From Acidobacteriota bacterium (GTDB taxonomy: Bacteria; Acidobacteriota; Holophagae; Thermotomaculales; Thermotomaculaceae): a stretch of DNA of 6,540 nt. How positions within the stretch are numbered: the stretch's first letter is position 1; every line of letters starts with the position of its first letter. Shown here one piece after another: positions 1 through 6,522 of the stretch. Under the pieces are notes generated by a model. That model did no database searches. It was given only the letters and a program-made list of their open reading frames with translations, and was not told the DNA's origin. The position numbers were made by a program, and so were the translations under genes. The stretch lies in assembly GCA_015487755.1 (NCBI GenBank), contig WFPG01000190.1, positions 1-6,540 of the forward strand. Reading direction: 5' to 3'.

Positions 1-102
1 GATATATCGTTCATTGTTGAAACTGAAAATTCATAGTACTGCCTTCCGTCTCCGAAAGTGTTGAAGGAAATATCAACTGAGTCTATATCACTCCATACAT
101 TG
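1..102. repeat. Left arm of 102-bp inverted repeat
   Basis: The reverse complement of 1-102 matches 320-421 at 101 of 102 positions. The only mismatch is position 63 (C on the minus strand) against 359 (T), a synonymous TTC/TTT Phe difference in the DUF5916 frame. The arm reaches the left edge of the window, so the repeat may continue further left. The inner boundary is sharp: position 103 no longer pairs with 319. The arms enclose a 217-bp segment. Confidence 0.95.
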
Positions 103-319
103 TCCCTTCTCCTTCTTATCCTTTTTATCTTTTCAGGGTGGGTGTCATAGCACTTTATCCCTATTATTAAAGCCTCTCCGTTATGAAATATATACATCTC
201 TGTTTTCTGGGATGGCTTTATATTGTTTCCCGGGTATGTTTGAACAAATTTATCCCAGAAAAGAGCCTTTTTGTAAACATCTTCCTCTATTTTTCCGTCA
301 ACCTTAATTTTTCCGCCTT
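1..319 (-). pseudogene. N-terminal CBM9-like fragment of the DUF5916 gene, in inverted orientation
   Basis: Read on the minus strand, this stretch is one open frame running off position 1. It encodes IEGGKIKVDGKIEEDVYKKA, then a segment with YIFHNGEALIIGIKCYD, then RIRRRRDNVWSDIDSV, and ends at NDIS. This is the pattern of the N-terminal carbohydrate-binding-module-9-like domain of DUF5916 outer-membrane proteins: an 'xIxVDGxLDE' strand, a 'LxIGIKCYDxxP' strand, then a charged turn leading into W-S-D. The last part (102 to 1) repeats residues 47-80 of the plus-strand gene. The 72 codons from 317 to 102 are the piece that gene lacks. No start codon or signal peptide is present: the frame meets a stop at 344-342 inside the repeat arm. 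I infer the real 5' part of the neighbouring gene in flipped orientation, not a separate gene. The family match is confident; the cause of the flip is not known. Confidence 0.8.
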
Positions 320-2180
320 CAATGTATGGAGTGATATAGACTCAGTTGATATTTCCTTTAACACTTTCGGAGACGGAAGGCAGTACTATGAATTTTCAGT
401 TTCAACAATGAACGATATATCAGATTCTATATCAGACTATGTTACAGGCGGATATCAGGATATTGACATTGAATTTGAACATGCAGTTTATTTTTTTGAT
501 AAAGGCTGGAGTGTTGAGATTGTAATTCCCTTTTCAAGCATAAACCTGAAGGTTGACAAAAACGGCAATTCAAAGTGGTATTTCAATGTTCAAAGGAATA
601 TCCCGAGGGATTTCAGGGAAACAATAAACTGTGTGCCTGAAGACAGGGATTCCAATGATATTACAAACGGCGATATGGTTGCCCTTTTTGACCACATAAA
701 GAAGTTAAAAAAGAAGAAACTAAAACTTATCCCCGAGATTGTGGCATCCTATTCAAAATCCAAAGAAAACTGGGGCAGTGAGCAAAGCCATTCTTACGAA
801 AAAATGAGTGTCGGCTTGACGGGAGAGTACGACATTTCAAGTAATACCGTTGCAAAATTTACAATTCACCCTGACTTTTCCCAGATTGAGGCTGACAGTG
901 TCTATCAGGAGATAAACAACAGATACCCTGTTTACTTCAGGGAAAAAAGGCCTTTCTTTATGGACGGTATGGAATCCTTCTCTTCCCCTATTGAACTTGT
1001 CTATACAAGGAACATTGTAAAGCCTGAATACGGGTTAAAGTTTACGACAAAGCATAAAAAAATCGGTTTTTCGGTTATCTCGGCAATGGAAAAGGATGTG
1101 CCGGCCGAAAGGTTTAACCTTACAGGGAGAAACAGGGATGTTTATTGGAATGTTTTAAGGGGGACTTACAACTTTTCCCCGTCAAATTACATAGGGGGGT
1201 TTTACATACTAAGAAATTTCGGCTCATACTTCAACCAGGTTATTTCAATTGATGGGACAAACCAGATAAACAAATGGGATATCACTTATCAGGCTGTGGC
1301 AACCTCTTTAAAAGGGGAAAACACAACAAAACACGGAAAAGCAGGGGATTTTACTATCTTTTACAAATGGAACAGATATTTTAGGACAGTAGTATCTTAC
1401 GACTTCAAATCCCCGGAATACGTTAACGACATGGGGTTTATACAAAGAAACGATGTAAAATCCTTCATGATAGGACAAAATATAAACTATAAACCTGAAT
1501 CTGACAAAAGTTTTTTAAATTTTTTAAATATGGGATTGTATTACGGAACAGAGCATTATTACAATTCAGATTTTCTCTCAAACGATATTTCAACCTGGTT
1601 AATAGCCACTTTTACACAAAGAATTCAAATTTATAGTAATTTTTACTCAGGAAATGAAAACTACAAAGAAAAAACATACCCGGTAAATTTGAAAAATATA
1701 GGGATTAACTGGAGCAAGTACAGTAAATTTAGGCCGGGCTTTGGAATCAGCAGAGGAACCGCAATCCTTTACGGAGACAATCCTCAATTAGTAGATAGCA
1801 AATCATATAACTTTTTCATTTCCTCGGATTTTACCGACTTTCATATAGGAGTCTATTTCTTTGTTTACACATATTCCGACAAACAGACAGGGGAATTTAT
1901 AAGAAAGCAAAAGGCTCTTCAATTTAACGGCACATACTTTTTCACTGATAAATTAAGTTTAAAAACAATGTATCAGTCAAGTTTGCCAAATTACAGGGAT
2001 TACGGGTTTAAAATACCCTATCATTACTTTTACCTTCTTATTACATGGCAGAAAGACGCTTTCAGAAAGATATATGCAGGCATAACAAACTCAACCTCAA
2101 CAATGAACGGATTGGACAACAATTTTATCGGAAGCGACAACGACAAGGTGGCTTTTGTAAAGTTATCCTGGCTGTTTTAA
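183..2180 (+). CDS. DUF5916 family outer-membrane beta-barrel protein (chimeric 5' end)
   Basis: Residues 47-665 are a clear DUF5916 protein. The end of a CBM9-like domain (WSDIDSVDISFNTFGDGRQYYEF, about 49-71; GWSVEIVIPFSSI, about 108-120) is followed by the family hallmark block with HPDFSQIEADS and VYFREKRPFFMDGMESF (about 228-267). A long beta-strand-rich region then ends in KLSWLF; the terminal Phe is typical of BAM-assembled outer-membrane barrels. Family members have an exported N-terminal CBM9-like domain and a TonB-receptor-like barrel; the substrate is unknown. Residues 1-46 (183-320) are not real protein. They are the antisense of the inverted 5' part of this same gene, and the signal-peptide look of MKYIHLCFLGWLYIVSRVC is a coincidence. 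The ATG at 183 has no Shine-Dalgarno sequence. The authentic protein would have the 72 residues on the minus strand of 317-102 before N47, giving at least 691 residues plus a signal peptide not seen here. The gene converges on recO. Confidence 0.85.
   Translation: MKYIHLCFLGWLYIVSRVCLNKFIPEKSLFVNIFLYFSVNLNFSAFNVWSDIDSVDISFNTFGDGRQYYEFSVSTMNDISDSISDYVTGGYQDIDIEFEHAVYFFDKGWSVEIVIPFSSINLKVDKNGNSKWYFNVQRNIPRDFRETINCVPEDRDSNDITNGDMVALFDHIKKLKKKKLKLIPEIVASYSKSKENWGSEQSHSYEKMSVGLTGEYDISSNTVAKFTIHPDFSQIEADSVYQEINNRYPVYFREKRPFFMDGMESFSSPIELVYTRNIVKPEYGLKFTTKHKKIGFSVISAMEKDVPAERFNLTGRNRDVYWNVLRGTYNFSPSNYIGGFYILRNFGSYFNQVISIDGTNQINKWDITYQAVATSLKGENTTKHGKAGDFTIFYKWNRYFRTVVSYDFKSPEYVNDMGFIQRNDVKSFMIGQNINYKPESDKSFLNFLNMGLYYGTEHYYNSDFLSNDISTWLIATFTQRIQIYSNFYSGNENYKEKTYPVNLKNIGINWSKYSKFRPGFGISRGTAILYGDNPQLVDSKSYNFFISSDFTDFHIGVYFFVYTYSDKQTGEFIRKQKALQFNGTYFFTDKLSLKTMYQSSLPNYRDYGFKIPYHYFYLLITWQKDAFRKIYAGITNSTSTMNGLDNNFIGSDNDKVAFVKLSWLF
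320..421. repeat. Right arm of 102-bp inverted repeat
   Basis: This arm lies inside the DUF5916 reading frame and encodes residues from NVWSDIDSVDIS to NDIS in the sense direction. It pairs with 1-102 (101/102). Its first base marks the point where the plus-strand frame changes from antisense to genuine coding sequence. Confidence 0.95.
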
Positions 2181-2208
2181 AAACAAATATGCCGACAATA
2201 AATAAAAT

Positions 2209-2826
2209 TTAAAAAATTGTTTTCAGCATGGTTGCTGAGTTAAAGGGTTTGTCTGAAGTTTCCAGCACAAGGGATATGGCCGTGTTAAACAGGGGGGTAG
2301 TGTCTTTGCAGTCAATTTTGTTTAAAGGGTTATCAAGCACTTCCTTTAAACAGGGGATATCTTCATCAATCTCTTTTAAAAGCCCCGACAACTTCAAAAT
2401 CCATATGCAGAAATAGGAAACACCTAATTTCAAATCGCAGTTTTCTTTAAGCGAATCAACCACATGCTTTATAAGCCTGAAGAGTTTGGGGTTTTTCTCC
2501 TTTTCATAGACAAACCTGTCTGCAACCTCGCAGATAAAAGAAAGGGCTAAAAACCTTTTCATATCCCCCTTAACCCATTTTTGCAAATTCTCTTCAAGTT
2601 CAACATTGTTAAGGGAATTAAGCCCACCCTTCCCCCTGTCAAAGTAATCAAGTTTAACAAATGAAAAAGGCTCTAACTTTCCCTGAAACCTTGATTTAAG
2701 CCTGTTTCCACCCTTTGCCACAAGGGAAATCTTCTGACCCTTTTCGTTTATAGCGACAACAATCCTGTCTGATTCGTTGATTACAAATGTTTTTAAGATA
2801 AAGGCCTGCTCAATCTTTACGGACAT
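2209..2826 (-). CDS. recO: DNA repair protein RecO
   Basis: RecO works with RecR (and RecF) to load RecA onto SSB-coated single-stranded DNA and to anneal complementary strands. The 205-residue product has the RecO N-terminal OB-fold: a start of the type 'xxxxAFILKTFVINESDRIV', then SLVAKGGNRLKSRFQGKLEP (34-53), which matches the family's 'KGxRKxKSRFxGxLEP' block. An all-helical C-terminal domain follows from about 80. It is shorter than the usual roughly 240 residues and lacks the CxxC...CxxC zinc knuckle of many RecO proteins; only isolated Cys159 and Cys173 remain, so it is probably a zinc-less form. The ATG at 2826 overlaps the leuD stop as TAATG, which implies translational coupling; a modest AAGAAGGG precedes it. 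It is the last gene of the operon. The assignment rests on the N-terminal block and length and is fairly sure. Confidence 0.85.
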   Translation of the reverse strand: MSVKIEQAFILKTFVINESDRIVVAINEKGQKISLVAKGGNRLKSRFQGKLEPFSFVKLDYFDRGKGGLNSLNNVELEENLQKWVKGDMKRFLALSFICEVADRFVYEKEKNPKLFRLIKHVVDSLKENCDLKLGVSYFCIWILKLSGLLKEIDEDIPCLKEVLDNPLNKIDCKDTTPLFNTAISLVLETSDKPFNSATMLKTIF

Positions 2827-3308
2827 TATCCCTTCTTAAACTTTTTCTGAAGGTGAGGGATTAAGCCCCCGTCGTCAATTATATCCCTTACCGCCTCTGG
2901 AATAGGGGGATAGGAGTACTCAACCCCGTCAACTATAAGTTTGTTCTCTTCCCTCTTTATCTCAATCTTTGAATCCTTTGTAATTTTATCCACAACCTCG
3001 GGGCATTCAATAGCAAGAAGGCCTGAATTTATGCAATTTCTGTAAAATATCCTTGAAAATGATTTTGCGATTATAACATCAACCCCAGCATACTTTATAC
3101 AGGTTGCAGCCTGCTCCCTTGAAGAGCCGCAGCCGAAGTTTTTCCCTGCGACAATTATGTCTCCTTTTTCAACCGTTTTCACAAAATCAGGGTCTAAATC
3201 CTCAAGTGCATGCTTTGCCATTTCATAAGGGTCTGTAATTGTGTATGTGTACTTTCCGGGAAAGATAACATCGGTATTTACATCGTCTCCGTACTTGAAT
3301 ATCTTCAT
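2826..3308 (-). CDS. leuD: 3-isopropylmalate dehydratase, small subunit (LeuD/HacB type)
   Basis: This is the small swivelling subunit of an aconitase-superfamily hydro-lyase. With LeuC it isomerises 2-isopropylmalate to 3-isopropylmalate in leucine synthesis. The 160-residue protein is the short archaeal-type form. It shows [14 protein letters not shown] (7-20), the substrate-loop region YTYT (20-23), the signature GCGSSREQA (59-67) and [15 protein letters not shown] (83-97), where the Arg and Ser residues contact substrate carboxylates in this family. The start overlaps the leuC stop as ATGA, and a GGAGG lies upstream inside leuC, so the two subunits are translationally coupled. The loop that distinguishes isopropylmalate from homoaconitate or related substrates does not clearly match the forms I remember, and no leuA or leuB is visible. 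Homoaconitase, citramalate/methylmalate or dimethylmalate dehydratase activity is therefore possible. Confidence 0.9.
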   Translation of the reverse strand: MKIFKYGDDVNTDVIFPGKYTYTITDPYEMAKHALEDLDPDFVKTVEKGDIIVAGKNFGCGSSREQAATCIKYAGVDVIIAKSFSRIFYRNCINSGLLAIECPEVVDKITKDSKIEIKREENKLIVDGVEYSYPPIPEAVRDIIDDGGLIPHLQKKFKKG

Positions 3309-4567
3309 TTTAAATCCTCCACAGAGCAGATTTCCCCTTTAATCGCAGATGCGGCAACGGTTTCAGGGGATGCAAGGTAAATAAAAGCCTCTTTGCAGCC
3401 CATTCTTCCCTTAAAGTTTCTGTTTGCCGTTGAAATGCAAACCTCTCCCGGGGCAAGCACCCCTTCATGTGCTCCGAGACATGGCCCGCAGCCGGGGTTC
3501 ATAACAATTCCCCCCGCCTCAAGAATCTTCTCAAACAACCCCTCTTTCAAAGCCTGCATGTAAACTTCCATTGATGCGGGAAAAACAAGAAGCCTTACCT
3601 TTGGGTTCACCTTTCTTCCTTCAAGAATTTTAACCGCAGCCCTTATATCCTCAATCCTCCCGTTTGTGCAAGTTCCTATCAAAGCCTGATGAATCTTTGT
3701 GCCCTTAACCTCTTCAACAGGGGCAACATTGTCAACTGTGTGAGGCTTTGCAACCTGCGGCTTAATCTCTGATAAATCTATCTCAATAACCTGCTCGTAT
3801 TCAGCATCTTCGTCAGGGAGAATTACATCGTATTCGCCTTCGGAAATGCCTCTTGACTTTAAGTACTCGTAAGTCTTTTCGTCAGGTGCGAAGTACCCGT
3901 TTTTAGCACCCATTTCAACAGACATATTTGAAAAAACAATCCTATCCGCAATGGAAAACTCTTTTACACCCTCTCCGGTAAACTCAACAGACTTGTACAG
4001 TGCACCGTCCGCCCCGATTTTGCCTATTAAATAAAGCATTGTATCCTTTGCGGTTGCGTTTTCGTTTAATTTACCCTTAAAAACAACCTTTATTGTCTGC
4101 GGGACTTTAAGCCAGATTTCGCCTGTTGCCCATATTGCCGCAGCCTCGCTTCTCCCTATCCCGCAGGAAAAAGCCCCCAAAGCGCCGTAAGAAACTGTAT
4201 GGGAATCGCTTCCGACAATTAACCTTCCAGGCCTTGCATACCCCTTTTCAATTACAACCTGATGGCAAACCCCTGTGTTTATGTCGTAAAAGTTTTTTAT
4301 ACCGTACTTTTCAACAAACTCTCTCACTGTCTTATGGTTTGTCGCATACTTCTCATTTGCTGCGGGAACGCAGTGGTCAAGCACAATCAAAACCTGCTCG
4401 GGGTTATAAACCTTCTCTGCCCCTATTGACTTAAACTTTCCGTAAATTGCCGCCGAATTGTCGTGGCTCATAACATAATCAGGCTTAACAACAACAATCT
4501 CGCCGGGAACAACGCTGTCTTTCCCCGCCTTTTTAGCAAGTATCTTTTCAGCAAATGTCTTGCCCAT
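3305..4567 (-). CDS. leuC: 3-isopropylmalate dehydratase, large subunit (LeuC/HacA type)
   Basis: This is the catalytic [4Fe-4S] subunit, partner of the downstream LeuD. The 420-residue length fits the archaeal-type LeuC/homoaconitase group, which is shorter than the roughly 465-residue E. coli type. Visible motifs include SHDN (34-37), LDHCVPA (63-69), GSDSHTVSYGALGAF (119-133), GTCTNGRIEDIRAA (298-311) and NPGCGPCLGAHEG (357-369). The three cluster ligands are Cys300, Cys360 and Cys363; ANRNFKGRMG (381-390) is the C-terminal active-site strand. All expected catalytic and cluster residues seem present, so the enzyme should be active. The ATG at 4567 is supported by AAAGGAG six bases upstream, overlapping the previous gene's stop codon. 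The reaction is a dehydration/rehydration of a 2-alkylmalate. Leucine synthesis is the default call, but substrate specificity cannot be fixed from sequence alone. Confidence 0.93.
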   Translation of the reverse strand: MGKTFAEKILAKKAGKDSVVPGEIVVVKPDYVMSHDNSAAIYGKFKSIGAEKVYNPEQVLIVLDHCVPAANEKYATNHKTVREFVEKYGIKNFYDINTGVCHQVVIEKGYARPGRLIVGSDSHTVSYGALGAFSCGIGRSEAAAIWATGEIWLKVPQTIKVVFKGKLNENATAKDTMLYLIGKIGADGALYKSVEFTGEGVKEFSIADRIVFSNMSVEMGAKNGYFAPDEKTYEYLKSRGISEGEYDVILPDEDAEYEQVIEIDLSEIKPQVAKPHTVDNVAPVEEVKGTKIHQALIGTCTNGRIEDIRAAVKILEGRKVNPKVRLLVFPASMEVYMQALKEGLFEKILEAGGIVMNPGCGPCLGAHEGVLAPGEVCISTANRNFKGRMGCKEAFIYLASPETVAASAIKGEICSVEDLK

Positions 4568-4573
4568 AGTTCA

Positions 4574-4580
4574 CTCCTTT
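4574..4580 (-). promoter_or_regulatory. leuC ribosome-binding site overlapping the upstream stop codon
   Basis: AAAGGAG lies six bases before the leuC ATG (4567-4565). It sits in the final codons of the upstream AlbA_2-type frame, whose TGA stop (4573-4571) falls between it and the leuC start. This fixes the leuC start and suggests coupled translation. Confidence 0.75.
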
Positions 4581-4767
4581 AATATGTAATAACTTCCTTT
4601 TGTTTTGCCTTTTTTATCAAGAATTCCTTTTTTCACCAAACCTGACAAAATCTCCCTTGCCCTTCTCTCTTTTACTCGCAGCAAATTCTCAACCCTTTTC
4701 ACATCAATTTTTAGATTTTCTTTAACAAATAAAATTATTTTCTTTTCCTGATGGGATAAAACAACAT

Positions 4768-4819
4768 TTTTCGGCATTTTTTCGGCACTTTTTCGGCGGT
4801 TTTTCGGCACCTTTTCGGC
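4768..4819. repeat. Five 11-bp-period repeats with core TTTTCGGC
   Basis: Five exact copies of TTTTCGGC (GCCGAAAA on the coding strand) begin at 4768, 4779, 4790, 4801 and 4812, separated by 3-nt spacers att, act, ggt and acc. Three periods make 33 nt, so the coding strand reads as an 11-residue protein repeat (AEKVPKNRRKS, AEKMPKN). It occupies the linker before the winged helix, where AlbA_2-type proteins often carry low-complexity repeats. Confidence 0.9.
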
Positions 4820-4982
4820 ATTACTAGTCATTGTTTTATCAATTTTTCTTTCAAATACAATTGCCGTAAAGTTTTTATGTAATGCCTCACCTGAAGGCAT
4901 TCTTTCTTTAAATTCAAGTTTTTTGTTTTCTCCCTGTTGAATCTCTTTAAGCAACATCCAATACCTCTTTTGCCCCCTATGT

Positions 4983-5327
4983 TTACAGATAATACGCTAT
5001 TGTGGAATTGTCTTTCAGGGTTTTTAAATACTCGTAAATCCTTTTCAACTCTTCAGCCTCTTTGAGAAAAACCCTTACTGTGTAAGAAAAGTACTTTCCG
5101 CCGCTTGACTCTTTCTTTTCCACTAAATCCCTGTTTATATCCCTGTCAATTATGTTTTCCATCTCTTTTATAACATCTTCAATAACAAGGACATCTGATT
5201 TGCCCATAATCTTAAAGCAGTAATCAACGGGGAAATCTATCAACTCGTCAAGGCTTTGCTTTTTACCTGTTAAAATGCAGTAATTCTGTTGAAAAGCCCT
5301 GTCTTTTCCGTTGCCGTTATTCTCCAT
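4983..5327 (-). CDS. DUF493 (YbeD/UPF0250) family protein
   Basis: This is a small cytoplasmic protein of 114 residues. The DUF493 core covers about 31-114: DFPVDYCFKIMGK (31-43) matches the family's 'FPxxxxxKVMG' block and KKESSGGKYFSYTVRVFL (71-88) its 'ExxSxGxYxSxTVxV' strand. A helix with ELKRIYEYLK (93-102) and a final TIAYYL strand follow. Residues 1-30 are a polar extension beyond the usual roughly 90-residue length. The fold is a ferredoxin-like regulatory-type domain; E. coli YbeD lies near lipoate genes, but no biochemical role is assured, so I give no symbol. The ATG at 5327 overlaps the end of thiI by 11 nt and is fixed by a strong AGGAGG five bases upstream, so expression should be coupled to thiI. 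Confidence 0.8.
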   Translation of the reverse strand: MENNGNGKDRAFQQNYCILTGKKQSLDELIDFPVDYCFKIMGKSDVLVIEDVIKEMENIIDRDINRDLVEKKESSGGKYFSYTVRVFLKEAEELKRIYEYLKTLKDNSTIAYYL

Positions 5328-6489
5328 TCCTTCCTCCTATTGTCAAAATCGAAGTTAATTCTATTGACTTATTCACCAAATCCTCTATGTCAAAGGCCTT
5401 TTCAGCCTCTCTTACTTCCTCAATTTTACCGTATATCTCGGGAAATTTCGGCACAAAAAGGGAACAGCAGTCCTCATAAGGCTCAATTGAAATCTCGTAA
5501 GTGTCAATCCTCTTTGCAAGGGATATAATCTCCTGTTTATCGTATCCTAAAAGAGGCCTTAAAATAAGGTTTTCTGAAGCGTCTGTTATGCACTGCAAAT
5601 TGTCAAGGGTCTGGCTTGCAACCTGCCCTAAATTGTCTCCCGTTACAATTGCCTTGCAGCCGTATTTTTCCGCAAGTCTCTCGGCAACCCTTACCATAAA
5701 CCTTCTCATCAAGATTATAATCAACTTATCGGGGGACTTCTTTTTCAATTCCTTCAAAACAGGGGTGAAATTCACAATTGACAGTTTAATCTCAGGCTGA
5801 AATGCGGTAAGTTTCTCGGTCAACTTCTCAATCTTTCTCTTAACCATATCGGAAGTGAAAGGAAAACCGTGAAAGTAAACCGGGAAAACCTCGCATCCCC
5901 TCTTTTGCATCAAAAATGCCGCAACAGGGGAATCAATGCCACCTGAAAGCATGGTAACAACCTTCCCTGACACCCCGACGGGAAGGCCGCCAATCCCCCT
6001 TTCGGTAATGCAAAAAACATAAGCCCAATCCTTTTGAACCTCAATGCCTATAACGGTATGGGGGTTTTTTATGTCAACAGGGGTATCAATCCCGTTTTGA
6101 AGGACATAAGCCGCCACACTCTGGCTAATTTCAATTGAAGTCATTGGAAAGGTTTTATCGCTTCTCTTTGTCTCAACCTTGAAAGATTCTGGCTTTTTAT
6201 CAAGAAGGGAAAAAAGTTCAAGCGCCGTTTTGCCCATATCCTCAATTGTTTTAGCGCACTTCTTCCCTGCCGAAACAGAAACAATGCCGGGAGTATTCTT
6301 CAAAACATCAACAATATCAAGGCTTTCCCCTTCAAGGTAAATCCTTCCCCTTGTCTGCCTCAAAGAATACTTTAACCCCCTTTTATGCAAAGCCTTTCTA
6401 ATATTTCCCACAAGCCTGTTTTCAAAAAGCCTCTTGTTTTTCCCCTTAATAAAAATCTCGCCGTATCTCACAATAAAAACATAGTTCAT
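5317..6489 (-). CDS. thiI: tRNA 4-thiouridine sulfurtransferase ThiI (short form)
   Basis: ThiI adenylates U8 of tRNA with ATP and, using persulfide sulfur from a cysteine desulfurase, makes 4-thiouridine. In some bacteria it also supplies sulfur for the thiamine thiazole. The 390-residue product has an N-terminal ferredoxin-like domain opening with VRYGEIFIKGKNKRLFE (7-23) and a THUMP domain (about 60-165). The adenylation domain has the PP-loop SGGIDSPVA (182-190), MRRFMVRVAE (261-270) and GDNLGQVASQTLDN (284-297). It ends without the C-terminal rhodanese domain of the E. coli enzyme, so sulfur transfer must use another Cys or donor. The vicinal pair Cys341-Cys342 in EPYEDCCSLFVP is a candidate. 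The ATG at 6489 has GGGAAGG about five bases upstream. It is first in the operon and overlaps the DUF493 gene. Confidence 0.95.
   Translation of the reverse strand: MNYVFIVRYGEIFIKGKNKRLFENRLVGNIRKALHKRGLKYSLRQTRGRIYLEGESLDIVDVLKNTPGIVSVSAGKKCAKTIEDMGKTALELFSLLDKKPESFKVETKRSDKTFPMTSIEISQSVAAYVLQNGIDTPVDIKNPHTVIGIEVQKDWAYVFCITERGIGGLPVGVSGKVVTMLSGGIDSPVAAFLMQKRGCEVFPVYFHGFPFTSDMVKRKIEKLTEKLTAFQPEIKLSIVNFTPVLKELKKKSPDKLIIILMRRFMVRVAERLAEKYGCKAIVTGDNLGQVASQTLDNLQCITDASENLILRPLLGYDKQEIISLAKRIDTYEISIEPYEDCCSLFVPKFPEIYGKIEEVREAEKAFDIEDLVNKSIELTSILTIGGRNGE
5333..5338 (-). promoter_or_regulatory. Consensus ribosome-binding site for the DUF493 gene
   Basis: AGGAGG lies inside the last codons of thiI (the codons for Ile-Gly-Gly), five bases before the DUF493 ATG at 5327. 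It is the strongest Shine-Dalgarno match I noticed here and settles the overlapping start. Confidence 0.8.
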
Positions 6490-6522
6490 CTAAACCTTCC
6501 CTCTCCCCTCATTTTCCGTAAG

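Larger units (their letters stand above)
4571..4957 (-). pseudogene. AlbA_2/winged-helix regulator remnant with apparent internal deletion
   Basis: The 128-residue frame joins the two ends of a Schlafen AlbA_2 (AAA_4, 'RecG-like') protein. Residues 1-28 contain GENKKLEFKERMPSGEALHK, the family's opening 'ExxxLEFKExxPSxxxxxK'. From residue 29, NFTAIVFERKIDK resembles the last strand of full-length members ('FxVxFYRKK') that precedes a repetitive linker and a C-terminal winged helix. Here those are AEKVPKN/AEKMPKN (47-64) and LSHQEKKIILFVKENLKID...ILDKKGKTKGSYYILKE (67-128). The central AlbA_2 and middle domains, normally about 300 residues, are absent. The junction falls near an AAAAAC run at 4876-4871. 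The ATG has AGAGG upstream, and the gene lies 25 nt after the DUF493 stop and 3 nt before leuC, so it is probably still translated. It could be a working small DNA-binding protein instead of a relic. The family assignment is moderate because only the ends remain. Confidence 0.6.

Noticed and set aside
1..421. Insertion sequence or transposon end at the inverted repeat
   Set aside because: Both arms and the enclosed segment are coding sequence of the DUF5916 gene; there is no transposase and no target-site duplication visible.
2178..2226. Possible bidirectional terminator between the DUF5916 gene and recO
   Set aside because: Only a 7-bp A/T-rich stem (AAAACAA with TTGTTTT) around a loop of about 30 nt is visible; there is no GC-rich hairpin, so I do not call it.
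2228..2416. 62-codon plus-strand open frame
   Set aside because: It is antisense to recO, with no family resemblance or ribosome-binding site.
4126..4434. 102-codon plus-strand open frame
   Set aside because: It is fully antisense to leuC, with low-complexity Pro/Leu/Ser/Arg composition typical of a shadow frame.
4768..4819. CRISPR array
   Set aside because: The repeated core is 8 bp with 3-bp spacers, far too short, and it lies in a coding linker.
5289..5800. Two plus-strand open frames (5289-5528 and 5501-5800)
   Set aside because: Both are antisense to thiI and the start of the DUF493 gene, whose minus-strand products have clear family motifs.
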